Assembly (NCBI GenBank): GCA_026195255.1
Contig: JAPHSS010000017.1
Location: forward strand, 49,628-113,627
DNA from: Gammaproteobacteria bacterium
GTDB lineage: Bacteria > Pseudomonadota > Gammaproteobacteria > SZUA-229
DNA: 64,000 bases
Reading direction: 5' to 3'
The notes below the pieces were generated by a model. That model saw only the letters and a program-made list of their open reading frames with translations. It was not told the DNA's origin and did not search any database. How positions within the stretch are numbered: position 1 is the first letter of the stretch; each line of letters opens with the position of its first letter. This document shows, in pieces, positions 63,017 through 64,000 of this stretch. A program made the translations under genes and the position numbers.

Positions 63017-63334
63017 ATGTTACAGGCCAGACAACAACAATGGAAAAGTATTCTAAAGATGACTGAAATGCTGCATCAGTTATCGGCAGAAGAAAACTGG
63101 CAGGCTATGACCGAGCTGGAATCTGAACGGTTTGGTAAGATTGAAAACTTTTTCTCGACACCTGTTTCAGCGTCAGAAGCGGAAGAGATTGGAGAAGGTA
63201 TTCGTCAGATGTTAAAAAGTGATGAACTGTTAAAGCAAAACAGTTTGTCTCAACAACAAAACATGTCAGATGGTATCAAAAAAATATCCAGAGGACGTCA
63301 GGTTGTTGAAGCTTATAACAAACACAGTGTTTAG
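63017..63334 (+). CDS. fliT: FliT-like flagellar chaperone
   Basis: Short helical protein directly after fliS; weak sequence signature. Confidence 0.65.
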   Translation: MLQARQQQWKSILKMTEMLHQLSAEENWQAMTELESERFGKIENFFSTPVSASEAEEIGEGIRQMLKSDELLKQNSLSQQQNMSDGIKKISRGRQVVEAYNKHSV

Positions 63335-63763
63335 ATGTTATGTCTGTGCAGCCTTCACTATGGTGTTTAACCTGGTATCCAACATAAAAAAACAACTACA
63401 TCCGTTCCTTTGAACCTGCGTGGGAACGAGTTAACAAGAATCCGTAATAGCGACGAAGCAGGCACTGTTATAAAGTGAAACTTATTTGTAGTTGTTCATA
63501 TCTGATCTTACAATGTCTGGGCTTCATGGGAATTTGAATGCTGTGATTTCGCCTTTGTGGCGACTCACTTTTTTGCCTGCAGCCCATGTTAATAGATTTG
63601 GAAAAGTAAGCAAAAAATAGCCGCCCTTTATTCGCCAGTTCTCATCAAAAAACAATGAGAATACCCAAAAAATGTACAATTATTAAACTCTATTATTTAA
63701 TTGCTGCTTAATTCCTACTCTGTTCCCGGGTCGTTCAGATGCGCCATCCAGGCTTACAGAACT

Positions 63764-63787
63764 TAAAATTACATCCCTGTAATTTTA
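63764..63787. repeat. Perfect 10-bp hairpin in terminal intergenic region
   Basis: TAAAATTACA-TCCC-TGTAATTTTA. Confidence 0.75.
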
Positions 63788-64000
63788 CCCCTCGATAGAA
63801 ACATTTTTTGGCTAGCTCCAGAGGGAATAAAAGTCAAAACCAGTAAGAACTGATATTTCAATGCAATACCAGAGCTTCATAATCTGCTTTTCTCATTCCC
63901 ATGCTCCCGCGTGGGAATGCATAGGTTTCTATGTACTAGCCCACACTCCGTACGTTTTCAGGTGCAGAACTTATTCCATCTTTTAAAACACAGCGAGTGA

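Overview
The window is a gammaproteobacterial chromosome segment (lineage inferred from gene order and protein families). Blocks in order: (1) 3' part of xseA, a small lipoprotein gene, guaB-guaA-tadA, a PAS hybrid histidine kinase and selD. (2) A loosely packed accessory stretch of about 9.2-22.3 kb with a VOC protein, DUF6868-like protein, HME-RND (Czc/Cus-type) metal efflux operon, GNAT, amphi-Trp protein, methyltransferase, ceramidase-like membrane protein, tandem-CDGSH Fe-S protein and a periplasmic DsrE-like protein. (3) rsgA, cytochrome c, M48 protease, orn, rhodanese, nadB, then the classic rpoE-rseABC-mucD-lepA-lepB-rnc-era-recO cluster. (4) A flagellar/chemotaxis locus: flgN-flgM-flgA-CZB chemoreceptor on the minus strand, then cheV, cheR, flgBCDEFGHIJKL, fliC, flaG, fliD, fliS and fliT-like. 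I saw no transposase, CRISPR array, tRNA or rRNA. The least expected content is non-coding. There is a family of 7-bp-periodic AGTCNNA repeats, two copies of which are inverted around a 6-3-6 hairpin. A ~167-bp dispersed repeat occurs in inverted orientation on both sides of the flagellar core. Several other REP-like families are present. In the flagellar locus, FlgK and FlgL share an insertion module, a DsrE-like gene interrupts flgH-flgI with a sigma-54-like site just before flgI, and a perfect 13-bp hairpin sits in the fliD leader. All calls were made by eye with no database search.
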